Part shown: positions 51,669 through 61,416 of the stretch, piece after piece | Layout of the letters: each line of letters starts with the position of its first letter | Numbering within the stretch: position 1 is the stretch's first letter | NCBI GenBank assembly: GCA_021404685.1 | Contig: QWHC01000017.1 | Location: forward strand, 1 to 64,000 | From: Chloroflexi bacterium CFX4 | Lineage (GTDB): Bacteria; Chloroflexota; Anaerolineae; Aggregatilineales; UBA2796 | Length of the DNA: 64,000 bases | Direction of reading: 5' to 3' | Position numbers and translations under genes: made by a program | The notes under the pieces: generated by a model | Told to the model about the DNA's origin: nothing | The model's database searches: none | The model's input: the letters and a program-made list of their open reading frames with translations, nothing else

Positions 51669-54600
51669 ATGGCAAATCTGATTGGGCAACAATTAGGGCA
51701 GTATGAGATCACTGCGCTCATTGGTGAAGGCGGCATGGCGGCTGTCTACCGCGCACGGCAAGCCTCCATTAACCGCGATGTTGCAGTGAAAGTCATTAAG
51801 GTTACGCTCGCACAATCCAGCGATTTTGTCACACGCTTCGGGCGTGAAGCGCAAACCGTTGCCAGCCTGAGCCATCCGCATATTCTGAAGGTGTTTGACT
51901 ACGGTCAGCAGCAGGGCTTGCTCTATTTGGTCATGGAGCTGCTGAGCGGCGGCAGCCTTGCCGCCACCTTGAAACAGGGTGCGCTGCCGCCCAACCGCGT
52001 GCTGCGAATCCTTGAACAGATCAGCGGCGCGCTGGATTATGCACACGGGGAGAAGATCATCCACCGTGATCTGAAGCCGCAGAATGTGCTGCTTGATCAA
52101 CGGGGCAACGTCTTTCTGACCGATTTCGGCATCGCCAAGATCGTGACGGATGTAACGTCTGTCACCATGACGGGACAGATGATGGGAACGCCTGCTTACA
52201 TGGCGCCCGAACAATGGCGCGGCGAAACGCCATTGCCCACGCTTGATATTTATGCGCTTGGCGTCATGCTTTACGAAATGTTGACTGGCGATCTGCCCTT
52301 CAAGGCAGATACGCCCTTCGCCATGATGTACGCGCACAGCAGCACGCCGCCGCCCGCTTTAAGCACTGCCCGCCCCGATCTTTCGCCCGCCATAGATGCC
52401 GTGTTGCAAAGGGCGCTTGCCAAAGAGCCCGCCGACCGTTTCCAGAGTGCTAGTGATTTAGCGCTTGCCTTCCGCGATGCCCTCGAAGGGCGCACTGCAC
52501 CCCTCCTCAGCGCGCAAACACCTACCGGCAAAGCGTTGCCGCGCCAAAGCGGACTCGTCGCCGAACAGACGCTCCCAAAGCGCCCTGCGCCACAGCCAAG
52601 CAGCCGTTTTCCGCTGCTCATCGGCGGTGCGCTCGTCATTTTATTGTTAGTAGGTGCGCTGTTCTTGCTGCTTACTAACCCTGCCAACACACCGAGCATT
52701 GCCCAAGCCTCAGCGACGCCCAGTCAGGCGCTTGCACCAACCACCGCACTGCCCACCAACACCGATCCACCGCCGAGCGCTACCCTTGAGGCTGCTGCGC
52801 CAACGCTGCCCTCTAGCACACAACTTGCCCAAGCGCCAAGCCCGACAAGCACCCTCACTGCCTCACCGACGCACGCCTTAACCAATACAGCCACTGCCAG
52901 CGCAAGCGCCACTGCTAGCCCAACGGCTACCCTGACGCCTACCCATACACCGTCCGCTGATCTGCGTGCTATCGTTGAGCAAACAGCGGCTGCCATTGCA
53001 ACACAAACAGCCGTCATCATCGGACAGACTGCTCAGGCAGTTCAGCTTGAGACGTTGGTTGCCGAACAAGTGCTTGCCTTCGCCCAGACCAGCACCGCAC
53101 AGGCAGTTGCCTCGTTCACGGCAACCTTTACGCCCACAGCCACGCCTACCTTGACCGTTACACCGACCCTGACCGCCACTTTCACACCGACCAGCACCTT
53201 TAGCCCAACGCCAAGCCTGACGCCGACCGAAACACCTTCGGCAACCGCCACCTTCAGCCCGACGCCAAGCCTGACACCCACTGAGACGCCTTCGGCAACG
53301 CCGACGCCCTTCATCACGCCGACCGTGAACGCTGAGGCACTTGCCAGCCGTGCGCTAGGCTATAACATGACCGTTGAAGGCGCCATTGACTCCGAGACGC
53401 CCTTTACCGAGTGGCGCTTGCGCGGCAACTTTGGCGATAAACTGCAAATCAATGTCAGCGTCGTCAGCGGTAGCCTGATTCCAGTAGTGCGCTTGCTGGA
53501 CTCACAGGGCAATTTCATTGATTGGAACGATAGCGGCGGCTTGCTGAACACCTTACCGTTGCCGAAAGATGATGACTACATCATCTTTATCTCGCGCCGC
53601 AACCTAGAGCGCGGCACAACCAGCGGCAGTTACATCCTTAATGTGACGCTGTTAGAGCGCGGCTTGCGCCCCACAGAGACGCCTTCACCCACGCCTGTGC
53701 CAAGCGCAACACCCACACCGCTGCCAACGCTCACCCTGACGCCTAGCAGCACGCCCATCCGCGCCTTGCAGTTTGGCGGTGAATTTGGCGGCTACTTGCC
53801 TTCTGCCACTGCCATTGATCAGTGGACGTTCAGTGGCAAAGCGCAAGAAGTGATCGCACTGCGTGCGCTGCCGCTTGGCGAGAGCAACCTTACCTTGCGC
53901 GCCGCCGTGAAAGGCCCCGGCTTGCCCGATAGCGGTGAGATCGCACCACAAGGCGAACTCACACGCTTGGTGCTGCCCGCTGACGGTCAATATACCGTTG
54001 AGGTTGGCGTGCTAGGCGGCGAACGCGGACAGTACACCGTGCGCCTAGAGCGCGTGCCGACCAGCCCTGATTTCACGCCCGTGCCGACTAACTTTCTACG
54101 CTATGGCGATGCGATCCGCAGCTTTGTGAACGACAGCGCACCCGAACAGCTTTATACCTTTGAGGGCGTCGCTGGTGATCGCGTGACCATCACGGCGCGC
54201 ATTGGCGGCATCGGCGATCCTATCCTAGAACTGCGCGATCCGAATGGCGTTGTCATCGCCCAAAATGACGACTCGAATGGCACCACCGATGCCAGCATCG
54301 AGGCGTTTACACTGCCTGCCAACGGCACCTACACCATTCGCGTCACACGCTATTCACGGCGCACAGGCGGCGAATTCATCCTACGCCTGAGCCTTGAGCC
54401 GCCGCTGGTGCCTGCCCTTGGCAGCTATCCACCGCCGCGCCTGCTGCCCGAAGGCGAACCGCTACTCACCTACGGCGAAACACTGACGGGCAATCTGAGT
54501 TTCCGTCAGGCGCGCCGCTTTATCATCCTTGGACGGCGTGGCGACTCAATCATCATCACAGCGCGCCGCAAATCCGATTCGCTCGATCCGTTCATGCGCC

Positions 54601-57140
54601 TGATAGATAATCAGAGCAACGACCTTCTCTACGAGAGCAATCAAGGCACCACTGGCGATGATGTTGAAGTGATCAGCACCGTGCTGCAAACAACTGGCTT
54701 CTTTACCCTCACGCTCTCCACAGCGCCTTACCGTCCCAACAATGGCGATTATCGCCTCGATATACGCTCGAACAACACCTTCTTCCCACTCAATGCAGGC
54801 GAAGAACGCAGCGCCAATGTGGATAACACTCGCGCACAGCACACCTACACCTTCTTTGCTAATGCGGGACAATATCTGCGCCTTGAGGCACGCCCAACCT
54901 TTGTCAGCCGCCTTGATCCACTGCTGCTGCTGCTCTCGCCAAGTGGACGCCTGATCGCCTTCCACAACAGTCTTGATCCCGAAAACCGCGGTGGGCTGAT
55001 TGACGGCTTGTTCCTGCGCGAGTCGGGCGTTTATACTGTGGTTGTCACCCGTCCCGGTGGCGAGATCGGCACGAGCGCCGGGGCCTTCTTGCTCAGCTAC
55101 ACGCTCTCCAACGATCCGCCGTCTATGGCATGGCAAAATCCAACGCGCTTCCGCTATGAAGGCAGCGTCGCCGGCGAGGCAGATGAGTCGCAAGCGCAGG
55201 CATGGCATTTTGAGGGCAAAGCCGGCGATGTGATCAACCTCACCGTCAGCCGCTTGTTTGGCAGCGGTGCCGCCACGTTCGGTCCGCTGCTGGCGTCGGA
55301 TGGCAGCGTGGTGCAGGCGCTTGGCACAACCATTGTCGGGCGCGAGCGCAGCCTGCAAAACACCTACCAACTGCCGCAAGATGGCAGCTATACCATTTAC
55401 GTGAACGCGGAACGGTTGCACTACACGCTGTTGGCAACCTTCCTACGCAACATCCCATTGGTGCCGGAATTCTTGCGCTATAACGATCTGGAGACCACCA
55501 GCTTTTTGGCGGGCGGCAGCCGCATCAGCTTTAAGTTTGAAGGGCGCTTTGCCGATATGGTTGACCTGTTCGTCTTTTGGCGTCCCGGCGTTGGGCAGAA
55601 CGTCTTTGTTAGCGTCACCGATCCAAGCGGCAGGCTGGAAGAGCTGGGCTACACCTCAACCAGCGCAACCTCATCAGCGTGGCAGCGCACCTTGAGCCGT
55701 GGCGGCGTTTACACGCTCACCCTTCGCAACGACTCGAACCAAGAGATTGCCTATACGATCCGCCTGAATGCCGAAATTCCCGCGCCAACACCAACGCCGC
55801 AGACCATCGCCTTAAGCAGCGGTCAGATCATGCGCGGACGGCTAAACGCGCCTGATTCTGCCATTTACCGCTTCTTAGGGCGCGATTCGCAGCAAGTGCG
55901 GATCACTCTTGAGACGCAGCGCAGCGATGCACCAAGCCTGCAACTCATCGCGCCCGATGGCACGCCGCTCAGTGGTATGCGCCAAACACGCGCCAACGGC
56001 TACGTAACGCTGGAGGCGCTGCTAACGCAAAACGGGCAGTATGCCATCAGCCTGATCAGCACCGAAGAAAGCGCCGCCGGCGACTATCTGCTGACCTTCT
56101 TCTTGCTGGATAAAAACCTGCCACCAACACCTGTTGTTGAAGCGACACTCGGCGCTGATCGGGCAAGCCTCGCGCAGCCGATTGCGGCAGGTGGCTACAC
56201 ACAAGGGCAGATCGCGGCGGCGGAGGAAATCTACTACCGCTTCAGCGGCAGCGCAGGGCAAACAGCGCTCATCTCGCTCTATCTGCCTGTGGCAGGTGCG
56301 GTGAATACGCCCGGTGCGCCGCCACAAGTTGGCAGACCAACCGCCCGCCCGCCTGATAGTGTTTTTGCGACCGTTGCCCTCTACGATTCGGCGCGCAACT
56401 TCATCGTGGAAGCAAGCAGCAGCGCCGATAATAACCGCACTCAACCGCTTTTGGCAGTGCCACTGACCCAAGATGGCGAATACCTAATTGTGGTGCGTGG
56501 GCGCGGCGTTGGCACAACCAAGCGTGCCTTCTGGCTGAGCGTGATCACCAGCTCGCCTGACTCGACAGCTACACGCACGCCGCTTAACTTCCTGCCTTTT
56601 GAGGAAGTGCAGCGAACTACCATAGATGGCGCACGCGATCAGGGCATTTCCGAATGGCGCTACACACCACGCGGACGAGCTGCCCTCTTTGTGCTGCGCC
56701 CAACGGCGGACTCGCGGCTGAAGGCTGCCCTTGAAGTCTACACGCGTGAAGGCCTGCGCGAGGCATATGCGGTTGCCAGCAGCGAAGGCGAAGAACTACG
56801 TCTTGCCATTCCACAACTGAGCAGCAGCGACGACTACCGTGTTGTGGTGCGTGCCTTAGACGGCACCAACGGCGCTTTCAACCTGTACAGCAGCGGATCC
56901 GTGCATGGGCTGGCAGTCTTCAAGACGGTGCGGCGCTGCTACGTGCGGAATGCGCCGAGCAACAACGCCACCTATTTCACTGAGTTTTTCGGGGAGAATT
57001 TTGAGGCGTTCGCACGCACACAAGACGGGCAGTGGGTGCGCGTCCGTGACCGTGAGTCGGGGCGCTATGGGTGGGTGTCCGTCGTCCAGATTGAGTTCAC
57101 CTATGGTAGCGCTGCCAAGCTGCCCGTAGAGCAGCCCTAA
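51669..57140 (+). CDS. Giant Ser/Thr kinase with about ten PPC-like units and SH3
   Basis: A 1,823-residue Hanks-type kinase. The cytoplasmic kinase domain (about 12-270) has GEGGMAA, AVKVIK, HRDLKPQNVLL, DFG and APEQW. One membrane span lies near 316-337. A Thr/Pro-rich stalk (about 345-555) follows, with a 54-bp repeat. From about 560 to 1740 I count ten units of roughly 110 residues resembling bacterial pre-peptidase C-terminal (PPC) beta-sandwiches: each has a YxFxGxxGDxV-type strand, then a DPxLxLLDPxG-type and a GxYTLxV-type strand. An SH3 domain (about 1750-1812, CYVRNAPSN) ends it. The kinase differs clearly from the tandem pair at the left end. Probable envelope or cell-contact sensor. 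Confidence 0.9.
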   Translation: MANLIGQQLGQYEITALIGEGGMAAVYRARQASINRDVAVKVIKVTLAQSSDFVTRFGREAQTVASLSHPHILKVFDYGQQQGLLYLVMELLSGGSLAATLKQGALPPNRVLRILEQISGALDYAHGEKIIHRDLKPQNVLLDQRGNVFLTDFGIAKIVTDVTSVTMTGQMMGTPAYMAPEQWRGETPLPTLDIYALGVMLYEMLTGDLPFKADTPFAMMYAHSSTPPPALSTARPDLSPAIDAVLQRALAKEPADRFQSASDLALAFRDALEGRTAPLLSAQTPTGKALPRQSGLVAEQTLPKRPAPQPSSRFPLLIGGALVILLLVGALFLLLTNPANTPSIAQASATPSQALAPTTALPTNTDPPPSATLEAAAPTLPSSTQLAQAPSPTSTLTASPTHALTNTATASASATASPTATLTPTHTPSADLRAIVEQTAAAIATQTAVIIGQTAQAVQLETLVAEQVLAFAQTSTAQAVASFTATFTPTATPTLTVTPTLTATFTPTSTFSPTPSLTPTETPSATATFSPTPSLTPTETPSATPTPFITPTVNAEALASRALGYNMTVEGAIDSETPFTEWRLRGNFGDKLQINVSVVSGSLIPVVRLLDSQGNFIDWNDSGGLLNTLPLPKDDDYIIFISRRNLERGTTSGSYILNVTLLERGLRPTETPSPTPVPSATPTPLPTLTLTPSSTPIRALQFGGEFGGYLPSATAIDQWTFSGKAQEVIALRALPLGESNLTLRAAVKGPGLPDSGEIAPQGELTRLVLPADGQYTVEVGVLGGERGQYTVRLERVPTSPDFTPVPTNFLRYGDAIRSFVNDSAPEQLYTFEGVAGDRVTITARIGGIGDPILELRDPNGVVIAQNDDSNGTTDASIEAFTLPANGTYTIRVTRYSRRTGGEFILRLSLEPPLVPALGSYPPPRLLPEGEPLLTYGETLTGNLSFRQARRFIILGRRGDSIIITARRKSDSLDPFMRLIDNQSNDLLYESNQGTTGDDVEVISTVLQTTGFFTLTLSTAPYRPNNGDYRLDIRSNNTFFPLNAGEERSANVDNTRAQHTYTFFANAGQYLRLEARPTFVSRLDPLLLLLSPSGRLIAFHNSLDPENRGGLIDGLFLRESGVYTVVVTRPGGEIGTSAGAFLLSYTLSNDPPSMAWQNPTRFRYEGSVAGEADESQAQAWHFEGKAGDVINLTVSRLFGSGAATFGPLLASDGSVVQALGTTIVGRERSLQNTYQLPQDGSYTIYVNAERLHYTLLATFLRNIPLVPEFLRYNDLETTSFLAGGSRISFKFEGRFADMVDLFVFWRPGVGQNVFVSVTDPSGRLEELGYTSTSATSSAWQRTLSRGGVYTLTLRNDSNQEIAYTIRLNAEIPAPTPTPQTIALSSGQIMRGRLNAPDSAIYRFLGRDSQQVRITLETQRSDAPSLQLIAPDGTPLSGMRQTRANGYVTLEALLTQNGQYAISLISTEESAAGDYLLTFFLLDKNLPPTPVVEATLGADRASLAQPIAAGGYTQGQIAAAEEIYYRFSGSAGQTALISLYLPVAGAVNTPGAPPQVGRPTARPPDSVFATVALYDSARNFIVEASSSADNNRTQPLLAVPLTQDGEYLIVVRGRGVGTTKRAFWLSVITSSPDSTATRTPLNFLPFEEVQRTTIDGARDQGISEWRYTPRGRAALFVLRPTADSRLKAALEVYTREGLREAYAVASSEGEELRLAIPQLSSSDDYRVVVRALDGTNGAFNLYSSGSVHGLAVFKTVRRCYVRNAPSNNATYFTEFFGENFEAFARTQDGQWVRVRDRESGRYGWVSVVQIEFTYGSAAKLPVEQP
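53196..53303 (+). repeat. Two 54-bp tandem repeats in the giant kinase stalk
   Basis: Two adjacent 54-bp units encode TFSPTPSLTPTETPSATA and TFSPTPSLTPTETPSATP. They differ at several third positions, so the duplication is not very recent. They lie in the extracytoplasmic Thr/Pro stalk. Confidence 0.8.
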
Positions 57141-57168
57141 ACAAGGTAGTTTGCCAGAGGGAATCACG

Positions 57169-57194
57169 GCGGGCGGGAAATTTTTCCCGCCCGC
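57169..57194. terminator. Bidirectional terminator between giant kinase and subtilase
   Basis: GCGGGCGGGAAA (57169-57180) is the perfect complement of TTTCCCGCCCGC (57183-57194) with only two bases between. The GC stem with A and T runs at the apex sits between two convergent stop codons. A T tract after the stem is weak on both sides. Confidence 0.65.
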
Positions 57195-57220
57195 TGCATT
57201 TAGATTAGCGCGTATTCGCG

Positions 57221-60061
57221 TTATTGGCGCGGCACGAAAGTTGGCGCTGCCTCTGGTGCAGGCAGTTGATCGCCCGCCGCCGTGCGCCAGTAGCCAGCAA
57301 TCGGGCGGTCAGCCGCGATGCCGTAGATGAAGTCAAAGTCGGCAAAGCCCGTGCTAAGTGTGTTCCGCAGGTAGGTGATGCCGCTGGATGGACGGAAGAC
57401 ACCAATGCCGTTTTTGCCGTTAAAGTTCCAGTCGCCAGAGACTGGCACATCGCCCGTCGTGCCGAAGGCGAAGGCAAAATCAGCAAAGATGATGCCGTTG
57501 GTCACCTTCTGCGTCAGGTAGAACATGGCACTGCTTGGACGGTAGATGCCGGGCGAGTGAACACCATCGCCGTCCCAGTCACCTGCCACAGGCAGATCGC
57601 CGGGAAGGCCAAGCACCATGTCAAAATCGGCAAAGCCGGTCGTCAAGTCGTTCTTCAGGTAGAGGATGCCGTTGGATGGGCGGTAAACGCCGACGCCAAA
57701 TCTGCCATCGCCGTTCCAGTCACCTGCCATCGGCAAGTCATCAGGATTGCCAAGCACAAACTCATAGACAATAGGCGCGCCGGTCAGGTTAGCGTTCGTC
57801 AGGTAGAACACGCCCGTGCTGCGGCGGTAGATGCCAATGGTGCTGGTGCCATCACCGTTCCAGTCGCCTGCCACGGGATAGTCATCTGCCAAGCCCAAGA
57901 GCGCCGAAATATCAGCGGGACCGGTGCTCAGGTTGTTCCGCAGATAGAACTGCGTCTCGGAGGGGCGGAAAACGCCGATGCCGTGGAACAGGTTTGCGTC
58001 GTGGCGCAGCGTCAGGTGCAGGGTTTGGTTTGCCGTGAGGGCAGTGTTCCACTTGCTCACCATGATGTAGTAGGTTACATCGGCAGTGGCGCTGAAGGTG
58101 ACCTGAGATTGCAGCGTGCCTGTTGCAAAGTCGTCGTTGCAGACGAGCTGTGTGAGGCTGCTTGGTGTGCCGGTGTAGACCGCCAAGACTGTATCATAGG
58201 TCGAGCCAAGCGTGGAGACAGTTACGCTGCGGCTGGAGTGCGGACGGTAGGTATACCAAACCGAGTTGCTAAAGGTTGTTGCACAGGTCGTTGTGGGATC
58301 GCCTGAGCTGGTTGAACCAAAGACCTCCTGCGCGTTGCGGTACAGCTTCAAAGCGGGCGAGATGCTGATCGCGTTGGCGATTAGATCGTTGGATAGGCTG
58401 ATATGAGGCGGCAAGTTCTGCGACATCCGCAGCGCACGGTAGGCATTCACACGCCCTGCGCCCGTGAACTGATCCCAGCCCGGATTGGTGTCAGGCGTCA
58501 TATCGTCAGCGCTCATCCGCAGCACGCGCCGTACCTGATCAGCGGTCAGGGCATTGTTCACCGAAAGCATCAAGCCCGCCACGCCAGCTGTGATCGGCGA
58601 AGCAGCCGAAGTGCCGCCGAAGTAGGTATAGTCACCCGCCTCATAGCCCCAGCTGCCGGCAATATCCGTCGAGTTCGTCCGCATACCGGGCGCTGAAATA
58701 TCCAGATCGTAGCCGTAGTGGCTGCCCCAGTTTTGGAAGTTATCGCAAGCGGTGCCAGTCGGTGCTTTACGCAGATCGCACCAGTTGGAAGCGCCAACCG
58801 AGATCACGCGGTTGTAGCGTGCGGGATAGATGATTGGGCTGGTGTTGCCGTTGCCCGCTGAGGCGAACATAACCACACCCTTACCATCGCGCCCTGTCGT
58901 CGTGATGGTGTTGATCACAGCCTCGGTGCTGGTGCTTGCCCCGCCGCCGCCCCAACTGTTGTTAATGATGGACGCGCCGTTGTTGGCGGCAAAGTTGAAT
59001 GAGTCGTTGATTTGCGCGACAGTGACCGAAAAACTGCCATCAAGGTTCGGGTTGGAGAGTTTGATCGGCATGATGCGGCAGTTCGGGCAAACGCCTGCCA
59101 CGCCCAAGCTGTTGTTGGTGCGGGCTGCGATCAAGCCCGCCACGCCTGTGCCGTGCGCGTGCCATGACTGTGCGGGTGAAGGATCATTATCGTTGTTGGC
59201 AAAGTCGTAGCCTGCCACAAACTGACCCGTCAAATCGGGGTGAGCGAGGTCTACGCCGTCATCCACCACCGCGATGATGATGCTGTTGCTGCCTTGCGAA
59301 ATATCCCAAGCGTCCACGGCGGCAATATCGGCGCCGGGAATAGCGCCCGTAAACTGACCCGTATTCTGCAAGTGCCACTGCGTGTTGAATAGTGTGTCAT
59401 CTGGCACAAAGAGCTGCTGCAAAAGCTGTAGGAAATTCGGTTCGGCAAAGACGACCATACCGCTTTCATGGTAGAAATTTGCCATATCTAGGGCATTTTT
59501 GCCGCCGCTGGTTGCCACTTCTAGCACGTAGGTATTCGGCAACCAATCAACTTGGCGCACCACTGTGACGCCGTTTGCCAGATTGAAGGTGGCGCGGGCT
59601 TGTGGCGTTGTGCTGGCAGGGAATTGGGCGATGAACTGCTGCGTCGTAATTGCCAAGCCTTCTTGAACCGCAAAAACAGGGTTCACCCATTCAAAGGCAG
59701 CAGTTTGGGCGCGCAGATCGGCAATTGCCTGCAACGTTACTTGCTCGCTGCCACCTGCCTTCAGCGGCAACAGCGCAATATTGCGCGTACCAGTCTCGCG
59801 CAGCGGCAGCCCTGCATCAATATTTGGGCTGGCAGCGGCGGCGGTTTGGCTGGCAAGCACTGCCTCACCGATGTACTTCACAGCGATCCACTCGGTAGAG
59901 AGATCAAGTCCTAGCTTCTCATTATTGTAGTAGTAATAAAATTGACCAACTTCAGCCGTTGGCGTTTTGGGGTCTTGTGCGCTAATCGGCACAATTCCAC
60001 TGAACATAAGTGCGATAACGAGTGCGGCTGTGAGAAAAACGGTTAGACGAAAACGATTCAT
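57221..60061 (-). CDS. Secreted subtilisin-like serine protease with C-terminal repeats
   Basis: A 946-residue S8 peptidase. Signal peptide (about 1-28), a propeptide-like region (about 35-215), the catalytic domain (about 235-545) with Asp267 in AVVDDGVDLAHPD, His303 in HAHGTGVAG and Ser485 in GGTSAASP, plus oxyanion Asn in INNSWGG. A PPC-like beta domain (about 560-690) follows, then five units of about 48 residues (693-931) with FRPSSG/YRPSNG, YLRN and GDWNGDG. The latter resemble calcium-binding FG-GAP/VCBS-type repeats and may mediate surface binding. AAAGG lies 10 nt before the ATG. Probably extracellular. Confidence 0.92.
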   Translation of the reverse strand: MNRFRLTVFLTAALVIALMFSGIVPISAQDPKTPTAEVGQFYYYYNNEKLGLDLSTEWIAVKYIGEAVLASQTAAAASPNIDAGLPLRETGTRNIALLPLKAGGSEQVTLQAIADLRAQTAAFEWVNPVFAVQEGLAITTQQFIAQFPASTTPQARATFNLANGVTVVRQVDWLPNTYVLEVATSGGKNALDMANFYHESGMVVFAEPNFLQLLQQLFVPDDTLFNTQWHLQNTGQFTGAIPGADIAAVDAWDISQGSNSIIIAVVDDGVDLAHPDLTGQFVAGYDFANNDNDPSPAQSWHAHGTGVAGLIAARTNNSLGVAGVCPNCRIMPIKLSNPNLDGSFSVTVAQINDSFNFAANNGASIINNSWGGGGASTSTEAVINTITTTGRDGKGVVMFASAGNGNTSPIIYPARYNRVISVGASNWCDLRKAPTGTACDNFQNWGSHYGYDLDISAPGMRTNSTDIAGSWGYEAGDYTYFGGTSAASPITAGVAGLMLSVNNALTADQVRRVLRMSADDMTPDTNPGWDQFTGAGRVNAYRALRMSQNLPPHISLSNDLIANAISISPALKLYRNAQEVFGSTSSGDPTTTCATTFSNSVWYTYRPHSSRSVTVSTLGSTYDTVLAVYTGTPSSLTQLVCNDDFATGTLQSQVTFSATADVTYYIMVSKWNTALTANQTLHLTLRHDANLFHGIGVFRPSETQFYLRNNLSTGPADISALLGLADDYPVAGDWNGDGTSTIGIYRRSTGVFYLTNANLTGAPIVYEFVLGNPDDLPMAGDWNGDGRFGVGVYRPSNGILYLKNDLTTGFADFDMVLGLPGDLPVAGDWDGDGVHSPGIYRPSSAMFYLTQKVTNGIIFADFAFAFGTTGDVPVSGDWNFNGKNGIGVFRPSSGITYLRNTLSTGFADFDFIYGIAADRPIAGYWRTAAGDQLPAPEAAPTFVPRQ
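57269..57985 (-). repeat. Five protein repeats of about 48 residues in the subtilase
   Basis: Five consecutive units share the order I/VGxY/FRPS, FYLxN, FADF or equivalent, LGxxxDxPVAGDWNGDG. The DxDG-like turn is intact in units 1-3, altered in unit 4 (DWNFNG) and lost in unit 5 (GYWRTA). The repeat is clear at protein level and degenerate at DNA level. Confidence 0.85.
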
Positions 60062-60184
60062 AGAGGCAAACCTTTACGAAAAACACTGATAACAAGCGCT
60101 TTCAAAGCACTGTGCCTATCGGCTATAACATAAAATGCACCTCACTGTCAAGGAATATGGCATACCTGCCAAATGACGGTGCTG

Positions 60185-60193
60185 TGATACAAT
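60185..60193 (+). promoter_or_regulatory. Extended -10 promoter, leaderless transcript predicted
   Basis: TGATACAAT matches an extended -10. The glycosyltransferase ATG begins 6 nt after it, at the predicted transcription start, with no room for a ribosome binding site. This is the same geometry as at 45478-45495. Confidence 0.5.
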
Positions 60194-60199
60194 ACTGCC

Positions 60200-61339
60200 A
60201 TGCGTATCTTGATCGCCTCTGGCATTTTTCACCCCGACTCCGGCGGACCTGCAACCTACCTGCACAGCTTACTGCCCGCTTTGCAGGCGCACGGCTATAC
60301 CTTTCACGTCCTGACCTATGGCGACGCACCGACGGATGGCTATCCCTACCCAGTGGAGCGTATTTCGTTCAAGCAGAGTGCGCCGCGCCGTTGGCGTGCT
60401 TATGCGCGCCGCTACGCCGAGCTTGCCGCTCAGGCTGACCTGATCTATGTGAACACGCTTGGCTTGCCGCGCCCAAAAATTGCCAAGCCCACTGCCCTGA
60501 AGATTGTGGGTGATTATGCTTGGGAGCGCGCTTTGCAGCGCGGCTGGATCGCCGCCGATACCGATCTGGATGCCTTCCAAAGGCGGCGCGATCTGCCGCA
60601 TGTGGCATGGTTCAAGGCACGCCGCACCCGTGAGGCACGCGCCGCGGATCAGGTCATTGTGCCAAGCGAGCATCTGCGCCGTTTGGTGATTGGCTGGGGT
60701 GTCCTCTCGGAACGCGTGAAGGTTATCTACAATGCCCTTGAGCCAACGCTACACACACCCACCGAATCTCAAGCGGAAGCACGTGCTGCGCTCGGTTGGC
60801 AGCCTGAGGGACGCTATCTGCTCAGCGTTGGGCGGCTGATCGCGCTTAAGGGCGTGCAATACCTGATCCAAGCGCTGGACGCTGTGCCAGAGGTGCGCCT
60901 GATTGTGGCAGGCGATGGCGATTGGCTGCCGAGACTGCGTGCGCTCGCCGAATCGTGCGGCGTGGCTGATCGCGTGCAGTTTGTGGGCAAGCTGCCACAT
61001 GCTAAAATTCCGCTGTTGATGCGCGCTGCGGACTATCTGGCGCTCTATTCCAGCACAGAAGGGCTTTCGCACACGCTCTTGGAAGCACTGCACGTTGGCA
61101 CGCCCGTACTTGCCAGCAAGCGTGGCGGCAACCCGGAAGTCGTGCAGCACGGCGTGAATGGCTTGTTGGTGCCGCACCCTGATCTGCCCGCGCTGCGCGC
61201 CGCGCTCCAACACGCCTTCAGTGCGGACGTGCGCGCTGCCCTTGCCGCCAACAGCAGCGTTGGCCTGGCGCGTTTTGCGTGGCAGCCAATGGTTGCCCGC
61301 ACCGATGCCGCTTTGCGCGCTCTGCTGGAGAAACACTGA
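60200..61339 (+). CDS. GT4-family glycosyltransferase
   Basis: A 379-residue GT-B fold enzyme. The N-terminal domain starts MRILIASGIFHPDSGGPATY, typical of sugar-nucleotide-dependent GT4 enzymes. The C-terminal donor domain has LLSVGRLIALKGVQYLI, FVGKLPHAKIP and the E-x7-E element in EGLSHTLLEALHVGTPV. Cytoplasmic or membrane-peripheral; no membrane span. First of four tandem glycosyltransferase genes, so probably part of a glycan assembly pathway. Sugar specificity unknown. Confidence 0.88.
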   Translation: MRILIASGIFHPDSGGPATYLHSLLPALQAHGYTFHVLTYGDAPTDGYPYPVERISFKQSAPRRWRAYARRYAELAAQADLIYVNTLGLPRPKIAKPTALKIVGDYAWERALQRGWIAADTDLDAFQRRRDLPHVAWFKARRTREARAADQVIVPSEHLRRLVIGWGVLSERVKVIYNALEPTLHTPTESQAEARAALGWQPEGRYLLSVGRLIALKGVQYLIQALDAVPEVRLIVAGDGDWLPRLRALAESCGVADRVQFVGKLPHAKIPLLMRAADYLALYSSTEGLSHTLLEALHVGTPVLASKRGGNPEVVQHGVNGLLVPHPDLPALRAALQHAFSADVRAALAANSSVGLARFAWQPMVARTDAALRALLEKH

Positions 61340-61416
61340 TGTTTTCACAATCGGCTGAGTGGGAAACACCCGCCCACACCTTTGAGCGGCAACTCCGCAA
61401 GAACATAGGAATCCTG

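Noticed and set aside
61339..61416. ATG at 61339 (TGATG overlap) as start of the second glycosyltransferase
   Set aside because: It would add 26 residues of unrelated sequence; the ATG at 61417 has a spaced TAGGA site and begins at the usual GT-B first strand. Not fully excluded.
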